Source: Candidatus Firestoneibacteriota bacterium (GTDB lineage Bacteria; Oederibacteriota; JAAXVQ01). Taken from it: DNA of 7,072 nucleotides. The notes beneath the pieces are model-generated. The model was not told the origin of the DNA. It did no database searches and was given only the letters and a program-made list of their open reading frames with translations. Location: assembly GCA_013335425.1 (NCBI GenBank), contig JAAXVQ010000099.1:1-7072 (forward strand), in the 5' to 3' direction. The position numbers and the translations under genes are program-made. Of the stretch, positions 5,910 through 7,072 are shown in pieces. Within the stretch, counting starts at the first letter, position 1; every line of letters begins with the position of its first letter.

Positions 5910-6728
5910 TCAGCGTTTTCTTTTCAGCAAAGATCCGCCCACAGGCAGAAACTCGCCTTTTTGTCGGTAACTGTCCCAAGCCTTGAGTTCAGACGCAAAA
6001 ATGTAAGCTGCGGAAAAAACGTGATAGAGAAATCCGGGCAGGGCATCGCGCCAACCGCCCTTGAAAATATAAGTTTTAATAAAACGATGAAGCGGTTTGA
6101 GGATCAGGTCATAACCCGTGGGTTTTTGGCCCCGGGAAACGAGGCGTTCGGCCTCGGCTGTGGTGTAACGGTCGAATTTTTCGAAATAATGTTCCAAACT
6201 GCGGTAGGAATAATGCAAAATGTCCTGCGCAACCCGACCGACCGCGCCGGAGACATGAATGCCGCGGTGAATGCCCACCTCCGGATATCCTCCCCGCGTA
6301 CGCTTAAAAAAACGCAGGTGCAAATCCGGGTAAAGCCCGCCGTGCCGCAGCCACTTGCCGAAATGAAAATTCTTGATGGGAACCAGGTAGCCGTCCGGCC
6401 CTTGCGGATCCCGGGCCAACCGCGCCAGCTCTCGGGCCAGTTCGGGGGTGGCGCGCTCGTCGGCGTCCAGGATGAACACCCAATCGCCTTTGAGTTGGGT
6501 CAAGCCGTAGGCGCGCGCCGGCTCGGGATAACCGAAATTCCCCTTAAAATGCCGGACCCGTACCCCGGCTTTCTTTGCCAAAGCCACGGTGTTGTCCGTG
6601 CTTTCATTGTCCACCACCACGATCTCATCGGCAAACTTCAGGGACTCCAGGCAGGCCGGCAGGTTGTGCGCTTCGTTGCGGGTATGCACCACCGCCGAAA
6701 TCACAGGACGCCGGGCGCTGGCGGTCAT
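5910..6728 (-). CDS. GT2-family glycosyltransferase, WaaE/KdtX-like
   Basis: A 272-residue GT-A fold enzyme that probably transfers a sugar to the LPS core or a related surface glycan at the inner face of the cytoplasmic membrane. The nucleotide-sugar site is clear: SAVVHTRNEAHNLPACLESL (11-30), EIVVVDNESTDNT (35-47) and the metal-binding DAD in FILDADERATPEL (86-97). GIHRGIHVSG (152-161) and the C-terminal segment KPLHRFIKTYIFKGGWRDALPG (211-232) are as in the beta-1,4-glucosyltransferase WaaE group. There is no signal peptide. A short hydrophobic stretch (about 234-246) may hold it to the membrane. The ATG overlaps the upstream stop as ATGA and has no Shine-Dalgarno sequence, so translation is likely coupled to the preceding gene. 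The donor and acceptor sugars cannot be read from the sequence. Confidence 0.88.
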   Translation of the reverse strand: MTASARRPVISAVVHTRNEAHNLPACLESLKFADEIVVVDNESTDNTVALAKKAGVRVRHFKGNFGYPEPARAYGLTQLKGDWVFILDADERATPELARELARLARDPQGPDGYLVPIKNFHFGKWLRHGGLYPDLHLRFFKRTRGGYPEVGIHRGIHVSGAVGRVAQDILHYSYRSLEHYFEKFDRYTTAEAERLVSRGQKPTGYDLILKPLHRFIKTYIFKGGWRDALPGFLYHVFSAAYIFASELKAWDSYRQKGEFLPVGGSLLKRKR

Positions 6729-7072
6729 TGCGGTTTTTTTTGCGCCACGCGTTCGTAGAGCGTTTCGTATTCCCGGATCATGCGCTTTTTATCAAAAAGC
6801 CGGCGCACGGCCAGGCGGCCGCTTTCGCCGATCTGCATGCGGCGGAGCGGGTCGGCCAGCAGGAAATTGACGGCCGCGGCTATGGCATCGGGGTCCTGGG
6901 GGCGGACCAACATTCCGGTTTCCCCGTGTTTGATGAGCTCCGGCACGCCGCCGGTGTTGGTGGCCACCACGGGAATGCCCCTCGCCATGGCTTCAATCAC
7001 GATCAGACCGAAAGGTTCGCAGTCGCTGGGCAGGACAAAAATATCCAAAGCCGAAAGAAAACGCCCCACGTC
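6725..7072 (-). CDS. GT4-family (GT-B) glycosyltransferase, C-terminal part
   Basis: The 3' end of a gene that starts beyond the right edge; 115 residues are visible. They hold the donor-binding half of a GT-B fold: the E-x7-E motif in EPFGLIVIEAMARG, then PVVATNTGGVPELI, HGETGMLVRPQDP and the closing helix with RRLFDKKRMIREYETLYERV. This is the retaining GT4 type that builds LPS, capsule or exopolysaccharide. The first visible codon (GAC, 7072-7070) belongs to the gene; the GTG at 7069 is internal and not a start. It is coupled to the GT2 gene by an ATGA overlap. A run of eight A residues on the coding strand (6741-6734) sits just before the stop. Confidence 0.92.
   Translation of the reverse strand, partial: DVGRFLSALDIFVLPSDCEPFGLIVIEAMARGIPVVATNTGGVPELIKHGETGMLVRPQDPDAIAAAVNFLLADPLRRMQIGESGRLAVRRLFDKKRMIREYETLYERVAQKKPQ

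Noticed and set aside
5683..5979. Minus-strand 98-aa frame in the gap
   Set aside because: It overlaps the GT2 3' end, is rich in Arg/Cys/Ser as expected for non-coding GC sequence, and has no good start context.
6734..6741. A8 run as programmed frameshift site at the GT4 end
   Set aside because: The normal stop follows within a few codons and the ATGA overlap already explains coupling; no stimulatory structure was seen.
5961..6758. Plus-strand 265-aa open frame
   Set aside because: It is antisense to the clear GT2 gene; its sequence shows no motif and mirrors the GT2 codons.

Overview
The window is a dense, almost entirely minus-strand stretch from a Gram-negative-type (diderm) bacterium. 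The reasons are a signal-peptide-bearing PorV/UPF0164-like outer-membrane barrel, a WaaE-like LPS-type glycosyltransferase, and sigma-54 signalling parts. The lineage cannot be fixed from sequence alone. PorV-like barrels with this N-terminal signature are frequent in poorly cultured diderm phyla (Elusimicrobiota/Omnitrophota-type bacteria, spirochaetes, Bacteroidota relatives), and I only suggest such an origin.

Layout, in transcription order (right to left). (1) 7072-5910: the 3' part of a GT4 glycosyltransferase overlaps by ATGA a complete GT2 glycosyltransferase; both are probably for LPS or polysaccharide assembly. (2) 5909-5607: a 303-bp gene-free gap with several hairpins, a weak sigma-70-like promoter and a small palindrome in front of the next operon. 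(3) 5606-617: a tightly coupled three-gene operon. It encodes a 776-aa fusion of an outer-membrane barrel, a coiled coil and a PhnD-like solute-binding domain; a membrane histidine kinase (ATGA overlap); and an NtrC-type sigma-54 response regulator (16-nt overlap). (4) 616-468: a 149-bp intergenic region with a near-consensus sigma-54 promoter (TGGCA-N6-CTGCA, exact GG-N10-GC spacing) pointing at the next gene. (5) 467-1: the 5' part of an ECF sigma factor gene (complete region 2), cut by the window edge and by a 57-bp inverted copy of its own start.

These parts read as one signalling cascade. An outer-membrane-anchored ligand-binding protein would signal to a histidine kinase with a periplasmic sensor, then to a sigma-54 activator, then through a sigma-54 promoter to an ECF sigma factor that would amplify and redirect transcription. 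The gene order, the overlaps and the promoter are seen in the sequence. The signal flow is inferred. I know of no described system with this exact architecture, and it is the main discovery candidate.

The left edge needs caution. Positions 1-57 are a perfect reverse complement of 379-435, inside the sigma gene. This looks more like an assembly or amplification palindrome at a contig end than real gene structure.
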